Source of the DNA: Marsupella aquatica
Taxonomy: Eukaryota; Marchantiophyta
Reading direction: 5' to 3'
Length of the DNA stretch: 64,000 bases
Assembly: GCA_973895155.1 (NCBI GenBank)
Contig: OZ316894.1
Span: forward strand, 14,260,001 to 14,324,000
In this document: in pieces, positions 11,342 through 22,470 of the stretch
How positions within the stretch are numbered: the first letter of the stretch is position 1
Layout of the letters: every line of letters begins with the position of its first letter
Notes under the pieces: model-generated
Told to the model about the DNA's origin: nothing
What the model saw: only the letters and a program-made list of their open reading frames with translations
Databases searched by the model: none
Made by a program: the position numbers and the translations under genes

Positions 11342-11538
11342 TGTTGTAAACCCTAGTTTACCCCTTAACCATAGGGCGAGAACCCTTAACCATAGTATGA
11401 GAACTCCTAACCATAGGACCAGTATAAGGGCATTTGCCTACCATGTAACCAAGGGGATATATATATCCCCTCATCAATAGTAATGGATCTATCTTGTTGG
11501 AGTATCTTTGAGCGTTCCTTTAGTTGTCTATTACAACA
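11342..11538 (+). repeat. copia-1 3' LTR (197 bp)
   Basis: It reads identical to 5667-5863 over its full length and is followed by target duplication ATGGT at 11539-11543. Confidence 0.95.
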
Positions 11539-12731
11539 ATGGTCAATTTCTGCAAGCATAGATCTAAATCAAAGGAAGCCAGTGGATTTGCTGATGGGGT
11601 ATCAAGTACATATGGTGTTGCACGGCCATGGAACAAATTACAGTTGTTGAAATTCAAAGGTGGGTTGCCATAGTTAGCCAAATTCTCTAAAGGTACCCTC
11701 ATGGGAATATTGTGCCCTTGTACATTTTCAGGTGCACTCTCCTGAGAGGCATTATGTGCACCAACATCAGTGGGGGGGGGGGGGGGAATGAGGTGTTGCA
11801 ACCAGAGTTGGTATAGGGGTTTGGGTTGCAGTTTGGTTGGAGCAACTTCAAGAGCTCGAGCTGCAGCTTGCTCTTCTTCCTCCTCCTCCCTCTGCAGCTT
11901 CAACATGACAATTCTCATTTCCTTGTGTCTACTCTTGATGAAGTACTCCCGATGGTCCTCATCAATGTCACACAGCTTGAGTGTGAATAAATTATGCCTG
12001 TCTTGCAATTCTGCAAGCTTCAATCGCCTAGCACTGATTTTTGCCATATCTCTTTGTGCATAGACTGCCATTCTTGAGCTCCATTCATCAACTTTATGCT
12101 TCTTTGCATTCTTATTCCCTAGTGGTCTCAACTCACCAAAATGGGTACTCTCTTGATCAAGCTCTTCAGTGCTCTGCCTTTGGCCTTGCTCATTCTCAAC
12201 CTACTCTCCACCACACTCTGCATCCAAAGACTCATTCTCTTTGTCATCAAGGAAACCCATTCCCTTGCCCTTATGCTTCCTAGCTTTCTTTTGTGCAACT
12301 TTTTGCTTCATGTCATCCATAGTCATTGCAAATCTAGGACAGTCCTTCAACAGATAACACTGGTCAAGGTAGCTAAAATCCATTGCCTTTGGATGCTTTG
12401 TCACATACAACTCCTTTGCCCTAACCACAATATCTTCCTCTTTCTCACTAGAATGATGAGCATCAACTATAGATGCATACGACCCTGAAAACTTGGCAAC
12501 GTCGTGTTTCAAGTCACTCCACTTGCTCTCCACTTTCGTGTGTCCTTTGGTCTGTTGTCGTTGTAGTGGATTGTTGTTTGATCCCAAAAAGCTCCATTCT
12601 TTTGCCCACAACCAATGATTGGGTCTTGCAAGATGTGCATCTAGGAACAAACCAACTGCTTCAATTCTACAGATGAGAAATTGTTTCCTCCTGCTTTGGT
12701 CAAGTCTACCATTGTTGCTATCTTTGGTCAC
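11539..12731 (-). pseudogene. PIF/Harbinger-type ORF1 (Myb/trihelix plus NAM-associated domain)
   Basis: Reading on the reverse strand, the segment KHPKAMDFSYLDQCYLLKDCP followed by RPLGNKNAKK and a long charged helix (AKISARRLKLAELQDRHNL) matches the NAM-associated domain of accessory proteins of plant PIF/Harbinger transposons, which normally follow a Myb-like DNA-binding domain. That upstream domain is present but broken: residues typical of it (DPIIGCGQKNGAFWDQ) appear near 12560-12630 in a different frame, so a frameshift lies near 12540, and a TAG replaces an expected W near 12645. Another in-frame TAG interrupts the gene at 12198-12200. The copia-1 insertion splits the last codons; the original stop is at about 5656 (TAG), in frame when the copia is removed. 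The transposase partner is absent. Confidence 0.65.
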
Positions 12732-13440
12732 GAGGGGAACGTGTCACAGGCTCTTGATTGTGCAATTTCTGCACAACACACGTACCTATAGCAACACAAT
12801 TTTGTCGATAGTCCTCCAATTCCACCACGAGCATGGCGCCCCCTAGTGTGAAGGCAGAGCCGTCCATTTCTTCCCAGATCCACAACTCTCCTCCGTGTGA
12901 TTCAAATGGAGTGTTTGAGCGGGCAGGGCTAGTGCACGGCATTCTGCTGCGTGGGAGGTCTATTTTGGCAAGACGGGATGGTGTTTTTAAAAATGCCGTG
13001 ACTGTCCCGGTGGGGATGAAAATATCCCCCTACAGTCTTCCCTGTAGTAAAACCCTCACCAGACAATTGTTTGTCGCGTTCGATGGGGATGCTCTTAGAA
13101 AGCTATTTCAAAGCCTCTCCAACTAACCCTAGAGCAACTAGTTTGAATGACTATAGACCCACATATTGAAGCAAAAACTTTGCCCATAGACCACTTTTGG
13201 ACGTGAAAATAGTGCACAATGAGTTGGAACTACCATCTTCTTTCTAACGTCATGGCATTGTGCTCAAAAATGGATTTTTTTTAGTCCCAAGACAAAACAA
13301 AACATTTGGACTCAAACATGACCTCTTTTTAGCACAACACCATTGCGCCATGTGTTGAATATTGGTGTTGTGTTCAAAGTTTGTCTTTGTGTTTGAGTTT
13401 TGACCCTACACTATTCTACATTGAACACAATAGTAAAAAT
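12732..13440. other. Noncoding stretch upstream of the PIF/Harbinger-type ORF
   Basis: No supported gene. An open reverse frame (12942-12718) overlaps the ORF start but has no recognisable domain. The sequence cctctccaactaaccctagag near 13110-13134 could be a Harbinger terminal repeat, but I found no partner. The 13140-13440 part is AT-rich with loosely inverted short repeats. Confidence 0.4.
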
Positions 13441-14714
13441 TTAAGAATCATAGGGCAATGTCAATATGTGAATCGTGATGAACCTTGCCACCCAGAGCCC
13501 TTGGTGCCCAAACACCTTTGCAGAACTCCTTGAGCAAGCAACTTGATGCCCCTGATACCACCAGCGGCCACTCTCATACAAAGCCGCACTTGCTCTCTGA
13601 CACGACCATCGCTCAACGGTCCTCACTGTTTGCACAAGCAACCAAAGCACTCCAGTAAGTAACCTAAAAGGATCTAGATCTCCCCAAGTCTAGCATCCTA
13701 ACTCAAGCTCAATAGACATTGGTAAGTAGGTCAGCAATAGGTCCTCTCGTTGCTATAAGCCAGAACTAGAACAACCCCTTTTTGGGTGCAGCCCGGGTTC
13801 CCCCTCATATCTATCCATCACCAACTGACCGCCTTGCCCCCATGACATGCTCATGGGCCAAACAACGTAACTTGTCCTAAAGCTTGTCCCAAGCTTGTCT
13901 TAACACGCCAGGACCAGAATAGTCCCGACTCTAACAACCAACTCATGGTCCTCACTCAACTGATAGCTTAGGAGTTAAGTGCACTTGGAACTCAACCTCC
14001 ATGCCTACTTGACCATACCTCCCCAATGCAAGCTCCCTTGGGAAACTAAACACGGCTTGGCTGCTATTTCAGCATGATTTGGCAAGCGGGCAAGATAGCC
14101 CAGGCAAACCCCAAGAATCCATGGCACCTCCATACTCAAATGAGCTCAAGAGGATATAGTCCTTCTTGAGAGCTTTCCAATGCACCCAAGAAGTCCTCCA
14201 ACGATGTCCGGGTGACTGTGTTTTCTGGTAAGAGCATGTTGGCTCTTAAAGTCAACCTTGCATGCCCATAAGTTCTACACTAAAACCAAAATGATAACTC
14301 TAGTAAGAAGGGTAGTGGGTATTAAGAAAAGTTTAGGTGAAACTGATATACTATTAAATCCTACTTCACCATACTTGCGGACCAACACCTCTCGGAAATA
14401 ATTTTTTCTACGATATATGATCTAATATCTCCAAGAGAAAATCAAACATGAATGTCATCTGGACTTGTATTCAGATCCATGACTTTAATAGAGGATAAAG
14501 ATAATGCACTTTTACTCCTCTTGGTAAGACACTACTAGGTATACTATTGGCTCGTTAGAACCCATAATATCAATTGCAAATTAAGCTCCAAAATCATAGG
14601 TTAAATATTATCTCATGGATAGCTTATCTAAAAGATGGACTCTAATCAAAAATGAGTTATAGAAAAAAAGATTAGAGTTATCTCTGTCTAGATTCATAAT
14701 GGCTCTCTTGTTCC

Positions 14715-14930
14715 TTTGCCATCTGGGCCAAAGGATGCCCCACCCCTAAGTTCTCAAATAGATCTTGTTCCCTAAGATCTCATCTATAAGTCTACCACTC
14801 ATTCTTTTGCCATCCAAGCCAAAAGATGCCCCACCCCTAAGTTCCCAAATCGACCTTGTTCCTAACGTCCTATCTACAAGTCTACCACTCATTCTTTTGC
14901 TATCCGGGCCAAAGAACGTCCCACTACTAT
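14715..14930. repeat. Tandem repeat, about 90-bp unit, 2.3 copies
   Basis: The unit contains ttttgccatcc...gccaaaagatgcccc, then tctaccactcattc. It is repeated with a few substitutions. Confidence 0.75.
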
Positions 14931-15139
14931 GTACATAATCCAAAGAATAGAAAAAAAAGATGAGAGTTGGAACAAGGATCGCTTTGACATGATAATTATC
15001 AAAATATGGGAATGAGGAGAGAGTGTTCCTCACTACTTTATTTATACTAAATCCAAGAGGGCATGGATTATGCCCAAACTCTTGGATGAAGCCAAGTGAC
15101 ACACATCCAATGTAGGAATGTGTGCTAGTATTATTGTAA

Positions 15140-15450
15140 TCAAAACAAATGATCCATGCAAATAAAACAACTAATGCATGCATCTAAAATAAATTTGTGC
15201 ATGCATGCATCTTGTAGCTTACATATTTGCTCACCTTGAATGCGCCTAAAATAACTAATGCATGCAAATAAAATAATTTGTATGTATCTAAAACAATTTG
15301 TGCATGCACCTTGTGGCTTGCATATTTGCGCACCTTGCATGCACATGAAACAACTATTACATGCAAATAAAAAATTTGCACATGCATCTAAATAATTTGT
15401 GCATACATCTTGTGGCTTGCATAGTTGCTTACCTTGCATACACATAAGTA
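15140..15450. repeat. Tandem repeat, about 105-bp unit, 3 degenerate copies
   Basis: Each unit runs from atgcaaataaaa through tttgtgcatgca to cttgtggcttgcatatttgc and caccttgcatgc. It is rich in ATGCAT alternating purine-pyrimidine tracts. Confidence 0.75.
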
Positions 15451-16445
15451 ATAGTCAGACTATTTAGTTATACGGTAACAAAATATAAACATAACTTATA
15501 TACTTAATAATATACTTAGTGATAGTAATTTCATCAAGAATAATTGAATTATCATAACAATGGACTTCCCGTTGGAAAGTTATCGCTATTTTTGTCTGGC
15601 ATTTCCCCTTAGTACATGTCGCGATCATCGCGACTCATAACTTTGGCTCACTCTTAGCCCCTAGGGAGACACCACTTCCCTCATATATACTTCTGGAGAC
15701 TTGCCACCCCCGTACCTACTCTGTGCCCCAAATTTTAACCCCCACCTAGATCCCAACCCACGTTTGGGCATGCCATCGTTTGCTATGCCCATAACTTTCT
15801 AGTTAGGTGTCCGTAGGTAGAGTGCCTTAGCCCGTTGTGATGGGGCCAACCCATTGCTCATGCCTATGTCCTCAGAACCCATCATCGCTTGGGATGCCCG
15901 AGCGGCCAAACCTGGGTCGGGCCGTATCTCGTGCCCCAAGCGTCCGTTGCACATGAAATAAACTCCATTAACCTTGGGCCTAAGAGGAGCTCTCACTCAA
16001 GCCCTCAACACTCAAAGTTTATCCTGGGTCCGGACGGTTGACCTTGAGTCCGACCCTTTTCCATGACCTGACCAGCCCTCAGATAGTCTAAGTCCTTATT
16101 GTGCATCACCAGCTTAGCGCTTTGCCTTTGCCAGTGCAATGCCCAATTGCCCACAAGAGTTGTGGAACTCGACTGCCTTAGCTCCAGCATTGCTGACTTC
16201 AACACCAAGCTCCCTTATGGTCCAGGCCCGGATAGGCCATCCGAGGAGGACTTAGCATAGGGAGACTTGTGGGCAATGGGGCGTGGAACTAGCAAAGGCA
16301 AGCCGCTAAATTGGTGACACACACTAAGGACTTAGACTAGCTGAGGGCTGGTTGGGTCAAGGTGAAAGAGGCCAGGCTCAAGGTCAACCATCCGGACCCC
16401 CGGACGGACTTTGAGTGTTGAGGGCTTGAGTGATGGCTCCTCTTG

Positions 16446-16740
16446 GGCCCAAGGTTAATGGAGTTTATTTCATGTGCAACGGATGCTTGGGGCACGAGAT
16501 ACGACCCAACCCAGGTTTGGCCGCTCAAGCATCCCAAGCGACAATGGGTTTTGAGGACATAGGCATGAGCACTAGGTTGGCCCAATCACAAGGCCAATGG
16601 AGTTGACTTCATGGGCAACTGACACTTGGGGTGTGAGTTATGGCCCAATCTGGGTTTGGCCGATCGAAGGGCCCAAGCGGCAATGAGATCTCAGGGCCTA
16701 AGCATGAGCACTAGGTTGGTCTGATCACAACGGGCTAAGG
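16446..16740. repeat. Tandem duplication of about 140 bp in the right LTR arm
   Basis: Two adjacent diverged copies share gccaatggagtt, tttggccg and gcatgagcactaggttgg. The left arm has one copy of this segment, so the duplication arose in the right arm. Confidence 0.7.
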
Positions 16741-17859
16741 CACTCCACTTGCAGACGCCTAACTAGAAAGTTATGGGCATTGCGAGTTCGTGGTGCGCCC
16801 AGACATGCGGGTTGGGGTCCAGGTGGGGGGCCAAAATTTGAGGACCAAAGTTTGGGGACAAAAGTTGGTCCAGGGGTGGCAAGTCTCCAAATGCATATAT
16901 GAGGGGAGTGGTGTCTCCCTGGGGGCTAAGGGCGAGCCAAAGTCGTGAAACGCGACGATCGCAACACTAAGGGAAAATGTCAAACGAAAACGGTGATAAC
17001 CTCCCAATGGGAGGTCTGTTGGGGGAATTTTGGGGTGCGTTGGAAATCTCTTGAGGATCTCAGTTGGGTCTGGGGATGTCATAGGTTCTCAAGGTTTGCG
17101 GGGGCTATCTTGCCCGCTTGCCAAATCCTATCGAAACAGCAGCCAAGTCGCGTTCAATCTCTCAAGAGAGCTTGCATTGGAGAGGCAAAGCCAAGTAGGC
17201 ATGGAGGTTGAGTTCCAAGGGCACTTGGCCCCTAGACCATCAATGGGGCGAGAAATAAGAGTTGGTTGCTAGAGTCGGGGCCACTCTGGTTCCGACGTGT
17301 TGGGACAAGCTTGGGACAAGCTTAGGACAAGCTTTAGGACAAGCTACGCTACTTGGGCCATGAGCATGTCTTGGGGCAGGGTGGTCAGTTGGTGATGGAT
17401 AGGTACAAGGGCAAACCTGGGCTGCACCCAAGGCAGGAGCTGTTCTGGACAAACAGTGGGTGTTGGTTCTGGTTCCGACTTATGGACCTATTGTTGACCT
17501 ACTTACCAATATCTGTTGAGCTTGAGTTAGGATGCTAGACTTGGGAGATTTAGATCCTGAGGGGTTACTTACCAAGACGTCTTACCAAGACACTTGGTTG
17601 CTTGTGCAGACAATGAGGATCGCTGAGTAGGGGTTGTGTTAAAGAGCGAGTGCAGTTTTGTATGGGAGGGGCCGTCGGAGGTGCAAGAGGCATCAAGTTG
17701 CTTGCTTGAGGTATTCCGTGGAGGCGTTTGGGCACCAGGGGCACTTAGGCGTGGGTGCTGGGATTGGTGAGGGTGTTGGGTGGCAAGGTCCACCACTTGT
17801 GATATGAAAGCGATTGCTGGTATAGACACCGGGCCGAGGTTGTGCTAGGTCGAAATCCA

Positions 17860-20800
17860 AAAATCTTAACGGATTTTTGCAGGGACTTAGTGCTTCAACA
17901 TGCTCGGCAGATTGACTACGGGCAGATTCAGTCGCTGGAGACATGGTGGAGAACACTCAATCAAAGAGTGACAAGAAGGCTCTTCCCGCCAAAGGAAGAG
18001 CACAGGTTCAAGAAGAACAGAAGGAAGACGGGTTGACTGTCCTAGACAAACGCTACAAGTAGGACAACAAGGACATGGTGGCCAAACCGTCGACCACCAC
18101 AGAAAATACGTCAAGTGCGAAGCACCATCAACTAAAAAGGAAGGAGGTGACCAACCCTCCAAAGGACGAGTCAAGCAATGGCAACACTGACTCAGATGAA
18201 AGCGACAACGATTCAAAGGCTGAATCGGAGGGAGAGGGTCAGGACCCAGAAGAGGGATTGATCCTAGCCTCAAGAGGGTTGGATGGCAAAACCAAAGGAT
18301 GATGTTGAGCCAGATATCATTGTGGATAATTTGACCAAGCAGAACCAGGGCCATGCAAGTGATGCCACAGCCCCGGGAGGTCATGGTGCCCGCAAGTTGC
18401 GAGGAGTGTCACCAAAATCCACTAGAGAACCTAAGGACAGGTGGCCTGCAAAGGAAATGTGGTTGGAGGACCGTCCTCATACAACCCGCAAGGGCCCAGT
18501 TGCTGACAACGGTTTGGGTGCATTGACCCAAGACCAACAATTCATTTATAAGCAGCTGGAACACAACAAGGGGCCCAGATTAAGTACTTACTTAGTTTGG
18601 GTAGTCAAAGCATGACGCGTCCCGAGAGGGGAATGGTAGTTGGACGGAGTATGTTCCAAGTGAACCAACTATTGACTCCTCCAACTTACGACAGGGCCTA
18701 TGAGCAAAGTGGACAAAAGTTCCTGAGTTGGCTCTCCATGATGGAGATTCATCTCCAAGCGTGCGTTGAGCGGTCCACTTGGGCTACAGCAAGCGCTCCT
18801 TACCTGAAGGACTATGCCTTGACTTGGTACAAGTCTTGGAAGAAGTCATGAGAGGACCCTGGAGAGGACTCCTCCTTGCCGTTAACTTGGGAAAACCTGG
18901 TTGAGGGTCTCCGTGCTCATGTCACCACTAAGTACCCAGAGCGACACGCGCAAAAATGTGTAACAAAAATGAGCTTCAGGGGTGATATCCAAAAGTTCAT
19001 CACTTATTACTAGAACCAATTGGCGTGTATCCCGACGGGGCAGGAGACCCTACATACGCAGCTTCATAACTTATAGTGAAGCTCCCGCCGTTGCTCAGGG
19101 AAAAGTTACAGGAAAAGCGTCATGAGTTTAAAACGCTTTCTGACACCTTTGACAAGGCCACTACATTGGTGAATAATCGGTCAAACTTGGCAAAGGTGGG
19201 TGGCAAGGGATCCAAAGGGGAAACTGGGAAAGTAAAAGGTCTTGGGAACAAGCACAAGCAGCCTGAGGGGGCGGGGGCCAGTGGTTTGGATCCTCAGCCC
19301 CCAAATGGAGAAGCAAAGCGCAACCGAAAGACCAACAACTTTAAGAAATGACCTCATCAACGCAAAAAGCAAAGAAACAGGCGAGCTTGTGGAGCAGAGG
19401 CAGGATGAAGGTTTGTGCTACACGTGTGGCGCCATGGGCCATCAAAGTAAGGATTGCCCCACAAAAGGTGGCAAACCGAGCAGAGATGGGGGGCAGAAGG
19501 GGGTTAAGGTAAGTATCGCTCTAACCAAACCCTTAGTAGTTGACGAGGTCCTTGTAGGGGATGTTCCTGCCGGAGAGAAGGTGTTGTTCCGAGAGAAAGT
19601 ACCTAAGGTTAAGACAATGGATCCTGACAAGCTGATTTTTGTGAATGTCACTTCCTAATGGTAATCTGGGTGTTGCTTTGGTGGATATAGGCGCGACCGC
19701 CTGCTTCATAAGTGGGCAGACGGCAACATGTGTTGGGGTGGACATGCAAGAGTTGCTACAACCATTAGTGTGCAAGTTTGCCAACAACACAAAAGGGATA
19801 TAGTGTCAAGAGTGGTACATAGACTTTGAGTAGAGGTCAGATGCAAACAACAAAATTTTCTTAGTCAGGAGATGTTCTACATTCTAGAAGGTTAGCAGTA
19901 GACTTTGCTTTGTTGGTAGGTTATCTCAGAAAGCACAATGTTACCTTGAAACCGAAGAATGAGGTGCTCAATTTTCTCGATAAGGGTGGTAAGCCCATCG
20001 TTGTACACAAAATTACCAAAACTAAAGAAAATTTTCTCAAAGTAAGTAAAGTATCGTGGTTGTCTCCGTGTGTACAGGGAAGCAATGGTGGAAAGACTTC
20101 AAGGGTGGACATGAATGTTTCTTCTTTCATCTCCACCTAGTTAAGGAGGCTACTACACAGCCAAAGGTTAAGTCAGCTAAGGTCGGGCCCGACTACGGTC
20201 AAATTCCTGAAAGTTTAGAGGAATTCAATGATGTGTTCTCGCAAAAGCTACCTAAAGGTTTACCTCCGCGGAGGGAAGTGGATCACCACGTTGAGTTGGA
20301 GCCAGGTTTGGCTCCTTAGGCTAAAGCTCCTTATTGTCTGAACTTGAACAAACAAATGATGTTGAAGATTGTCTTGGAAGAGTTGATCGACCAATGGTTC
20401 ATTTGTCCTAGTAAGAGTCCTTACGGGGCGTCCGTGCTGTTTGTGTCCAAAAAGGATGGTACTTTGAGATTGTGCGCAGATTATCGAGCCCTCAATAAGC
20501 AAATAGTAAAGAACAAGTACCCGTTACCTCATATGGATGACCTCTTTGATTGCCTCTCCGGGGCTAAGAAGTCTTCAAAGATGGATTTGCAATCTAGATA
20601 TACCTAGATCCGCATGGCTAAGGGAGACAAATATAAGACCATAATGGGCACAAGGTTAGGATCCTACAAATTTTTGGTTATGCCGTTTGGGTTGTGTAAT
20701 ACAGCCGTGACGTTCATGAAAATGATGAATACCATCTTTCATGACTTGTTTGACCAAGGAGTGGTAGTCTTTATTGACGACATCCTAATCTACTTGAAAA

Positions 20801-22414
20801 TGTTGGAGGAACATGAGCATTGCTCAGGGAAGTATTCTCTTGCCTTTGTAAGGCTCGTCTCTTTGCTAAACCTAGCAAGTGCGAATGTGCGATGAACGAG
20901 ATTTAGGTCCTTGGCCATAACTTTACCCCGGAGGGGATTACACCTAGTTTGGACAAGCTTAAAGAGATCAAAGAATGGGAACGCCGGTCCAATGTAAGGC
21001 AGGTTAGAGCCTTCTTAGGATTTATGGGGTTCTATCGGAGATACATGAAAGACTGTGCAAGGATTGAGAGGCCCCTAAACGCGCTAACAATGAAAAACAA
21101 AGTGTTTTGTGTGGACACAGGATTGCGAGTTAGCATTCCTATAACTCAAGCAGCTAATGATAACGTCGTCAGTTCTAAAATTACCTGAGATGGGGAAGCC
21201 GTTCAAGATTTGGACAAACGCAAGTGATTACGCCATTGGCGCCTGTCTTCACCAAGATGGGCGTCCTATGGCCTTTGAGTCATATAAGTTGGAAAATCAT
21301 TGGATCACACCAAAAAGGGAATTGTATGCAGTGATCTACGTGTTGAAGAAGTGAGAGATTTACCTTAAGAACGGTCCCAAAGTGGTAATACACACAGATA
21401 GCTTGTCGGCAGGTACTTGAATAGTTCTATGCCTAGGCTGAACGCCCAAGGAAATGCGCTGGCAGATGTTCTTGGCGGATTTTGATTTTGAAGTCTGTCA
21501 CATTCCTGGGAAGACAAACACGACAGTTGATGCGTTATCGCGTAGGGACCATCATTGTGTCAATGGGATCACAATGGCAGATGTTCTTGGCGGATTTTGA
21601 TTTTGAAGTCTGTCACGTTCCTGGGAAGACAAACATGACAGTTGATGCGTTATCGCATAGGGACCATCACTGTGTCAATGGGATCACAATGCTTGAATCC
21701 GAGTGGCCAAAGGTTCTGGCCAAGGCGTATGGAGATGACAAGTTAGCCAAGGAATGGCAAAGCAATGGGGGTAGCCAAGGCAAGGTAAGGCACGTTTCAT
21801 TGGGGTTGGATATTGCGCATAATGTCCAGTTATGGGGATACAAGTAAAGGCGTGTGTACATCCTAGAGTCTCTAAGACTGGAGGTTCTGCAAAAGTACCA
21901 CGACTTGACCTGGGGAAGGCATGGCGGACAAGCTGCTGTGTATCGCAGCATGGCGGACAAGCTGCTACGTATTGCAGCATGTTGCAAGATGTGTGTTGGC
22001 CGGACATGAAGGCATCAGTTTTTTGCCACGTGCAAAGTTTCATGCCAAAAGAATTGAACGGTCTATAGGGAAAAATGAGAACTTATGCAACCCTTACCAG
22101 TAGCCGTGGCTCCATGGGAGTCCATTTCCATGGACTTCATTGTGGGGTTATCTGAGTCCCACGGTAGTAACTCCATCTTAACAATCGTGGATCGTTTTTC
22201 CAAAATGATGTATTTCTTGCCGACTACAAAAATGGTTTTGGCCCGAGAGGTTGTCGGTCTAGTGTTTGACAATGTCTTTTGACAATGGGGATTGTTGTTG
22301 CATATCCTATCCAACCGCAATACCAAGTTCATGGGCCACTTCTAGAGGGCGTTGTTCCGGTTATCCGGAACAGACCTTACTAGGGGATCAGCGTATCATC
22401 ATGAGACTGATGGC
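17860..22414 (+). pseudogene. Ty3/gypsy gag-pol, decayed (gypsy-1)
   Basis: Gag begins near ATG 17944 with a charged, disordered region. A Gag core follows (about 18650-19190, WLSMMEIHLQA, LPPLLREKLQEK), then a zink knuckle CYTCGAMGHQSKDCP at about 19417. Reverse transcriptase runs from about 20390, with [33 protein letters not shown] and FIDD (about 20772). RNase H follows (about 21200-21360), then integrase with VAPWESISMDFI and DRFSKMMYFLP (22105-22225). Many stops and frame changes break it, including TAG at the Q of the YxQI motif (about 20606) and TAG replacing a W at about 22343. The frame runs to 22423 (ETDGQIE), where an 11-kb transposon is inserted; integrase continues at 33781. No chromodomain is visible. 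Confidence 0.85.
21461..21691 (+). repeat. 115-bp tandem duplication in gypsy-1 RNase H/integrase linker
   Basis: Two adjacent copies (21461-21575 and 21576-21691) both encode FLADFDFEVCH and differ at few positions. Since 115 is not a multiple of three, the duplication itself shifts the frame. A second, 30-bp duplication (catggcggacaagctgct) lies at 21919-21977. Confidence 0.85.
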
Positions 22415-22423
22415 CAAATAGAA

Positions 22424-22470
22424 GGGGTATTTACAAAAGACAGGAACCAGGAAACAGTAACAAGAAATAG
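22424..22470 (+). repeat. Terminal inverted repeat, left end of copy 1
   Basis: It starts GGGGTATTTACAAAAGACAGG and is followed by caggaaacagtaac. The MITE at 56384 starts the same way over its first 20 bases, with only three differences. The cagga/acagtaac units recur at other ends of the family and may be transposase-binding sites. Confidence 0.75.

Larger units (their letters stand above)
5667..11538 (+). mobile_element. Intact Ty1/copia LTR retrotransposon (copia-1)
   Basis: Two 197-bp LTRs (5667-5863 and 11342-11538) read as identical. The element is flanked by a perfect 5-bp target duplication ATGGT (5662-5666 and 11539-11543). It has a primer-binding site, one long gag-pol frame, a 500-bp 3' spacer and a polypurine tract. 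Identical LTRs and an unbroken frame imply very recent insertion. It landed inside the reverse-strand NAM-associated ORF whose last codons now lie at 5656-5666. Confidence 0.97.
14200..15560. other. Insertion within the left LTR arm, with minisatellites
   Basis: This AT-rich block is missing from the right arm. It contains two tandem arrays and no recognisable coding sequence; the reverse open frames at 14746-15445 are by-products of the repeats. Its ends are not clear enough to assign an element class. Confidence 0.55.
13441..17830. repeat. Large imperfect inverted repeat, probably two gypsy LTRs head to head
   Basis: The left arm (about 13441-16157) and the reverse complement of the right arm (about 16268-17830) align along most of their length, for example ctagcatcctaactcaagct at 13690 against its complement near 17520, and cctccatgcctacttg at 14000 against 17210. 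The left arm is longer because of an insertion (about 14200-15560). The right arm directly precedes a plus-strand gypsy body, so it is most likely that element's 5' LTR, and the left arm a second LTR in the opposite orientation. No protein-coding gene is supported here. Confidence 0.7.

Noticed and set aside
15140-15445. Reverse frame with repeated cysteine-rich peptide units.
   Set aside because: It only reflects the 105-bp minisatellite; no start context or homology.
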